This document shows, in pieces, positions 5,161 through 5,224 of a DNA stretch of 5,224 nt; position 1 is the stretch's first letter, and the number at the start of each line of letters is the position of its first letter. A model generated the notes under the pieces. That model was not told the origin of the DNA. It was given only the letters and a program-made list of their open reading frames with translations, and searched no databases. The translations under genes and the position numbers were made by a program. Location: contig JANWZY010000206.1 in NCBI GenBank assembly GCA_025061935.1, positions 1-5,224 on the forward strand, in the 5' to 3' direction. The DNA comes from Verrucomicrobiia bacterium (GTDB taxonomy: Bacteria; Verrucomicrobiota; Verrucomicrobiia; Limisphaerales; DTLC01).

Positions 5161-5224
5161 TCATAGACGTGCGTGCATGTAGCCGCGCTTGTTAAAGCGC
5201 AGGATAGTCCAGAGCTGGCTCGAT
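5161..5224 (-). CDS. Possible C-terminal tail of a minus-strand gene (partial)
   Basis: A minus-strand frame enters from the right edge and stops at TGA (5163-5161). The visible 20 residues end LWTILRFNKRGYMHARL, a protein-like mix with W, F, Y and spaced basic residues. The other two minus frames stop at once or read as low-quality sequence. The fragment is too short to assign to a family. If real, the gene converges on the secreted-protein gene, with the repeat and mini-element lying between the two stops. Confidence 0.33.
   Translation of the reverse strand, partial: SSQLWTILRFNKRGYMHARL

Overview
This window looks like a chromosomal segment of a GC-rich member of the Verrucomicrobiota, probably near the Limisphaerales/Pedosphaera group. 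The assignment rests on three things recognised from memory, not from a search: a secreted 'YQGRL'-type surface protein with a C-terminal S74 chaperone domain, a small secreted protein with a 'SIDWWTIDGGGGTSTGG' core and an 'FYRL' tail, and dispersed intergenic repeats whose translations read like 'NPKHEIRNSKQI', 'VLECGL' and 'AVKPAQSKR'.

Layout. Positions 1-427 hold no convincing gene, only a small hairpin just before the first gene. A lipoate-protein ligase family gene lies on the plus strand at 428-1165. It converges on a minus-strand HAD phosphatase of the GmhB (heptose bisphosphate phosphatase) type at 1256-1807. A 528-base non-coding region containing a perfect 17-bp tandem duplication separates that gene from a divergent 566-residue secreted protein at 2336-4036. 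This protein has a signal peptide, a beta-rich stalk, three 34-residue YadA-head-like repeats, an S74 intramolecular chaperone domain with an intact Ser-Lys pair, and a terminal coiled coil. Downstream on the same strand is a short secreted protein ending at 4969, and the right edge may carry the tail of a minus-strand gene.

The most interesting part is 4037-5120. Two copies of an A-rich repeat, in register and exactly 135 bases apart, lead into a 248-bp element at 4266-4513 bounded by 27-bp imperfect terminal inverted repeats, which resembles a MITE. A third A-rich copy begins at the stop codon of the secreted gene and leads into a 65-bp miniature of the same inverted-repeat element. The right terminal repeat of the large element runs in frame into the signal peptide of the secreted protein, so every usable start codon I can see lies in repeat DNA. 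The element therefore appears to have supplied the start and the basic n-region of that signal peptide.

The genes do not form one pathway. The ligase serves lipoylation of 2-oxoacid dehydrogenase or glycine cleavage proteins, the HAD enzyme probably serves heptose and envelope sugar synthesis, and the two plus-strand genes on the right encode exported surface proteins that may be co-transcribed. I see no CRISPR array, tRNA, rRNA or transposase gene.
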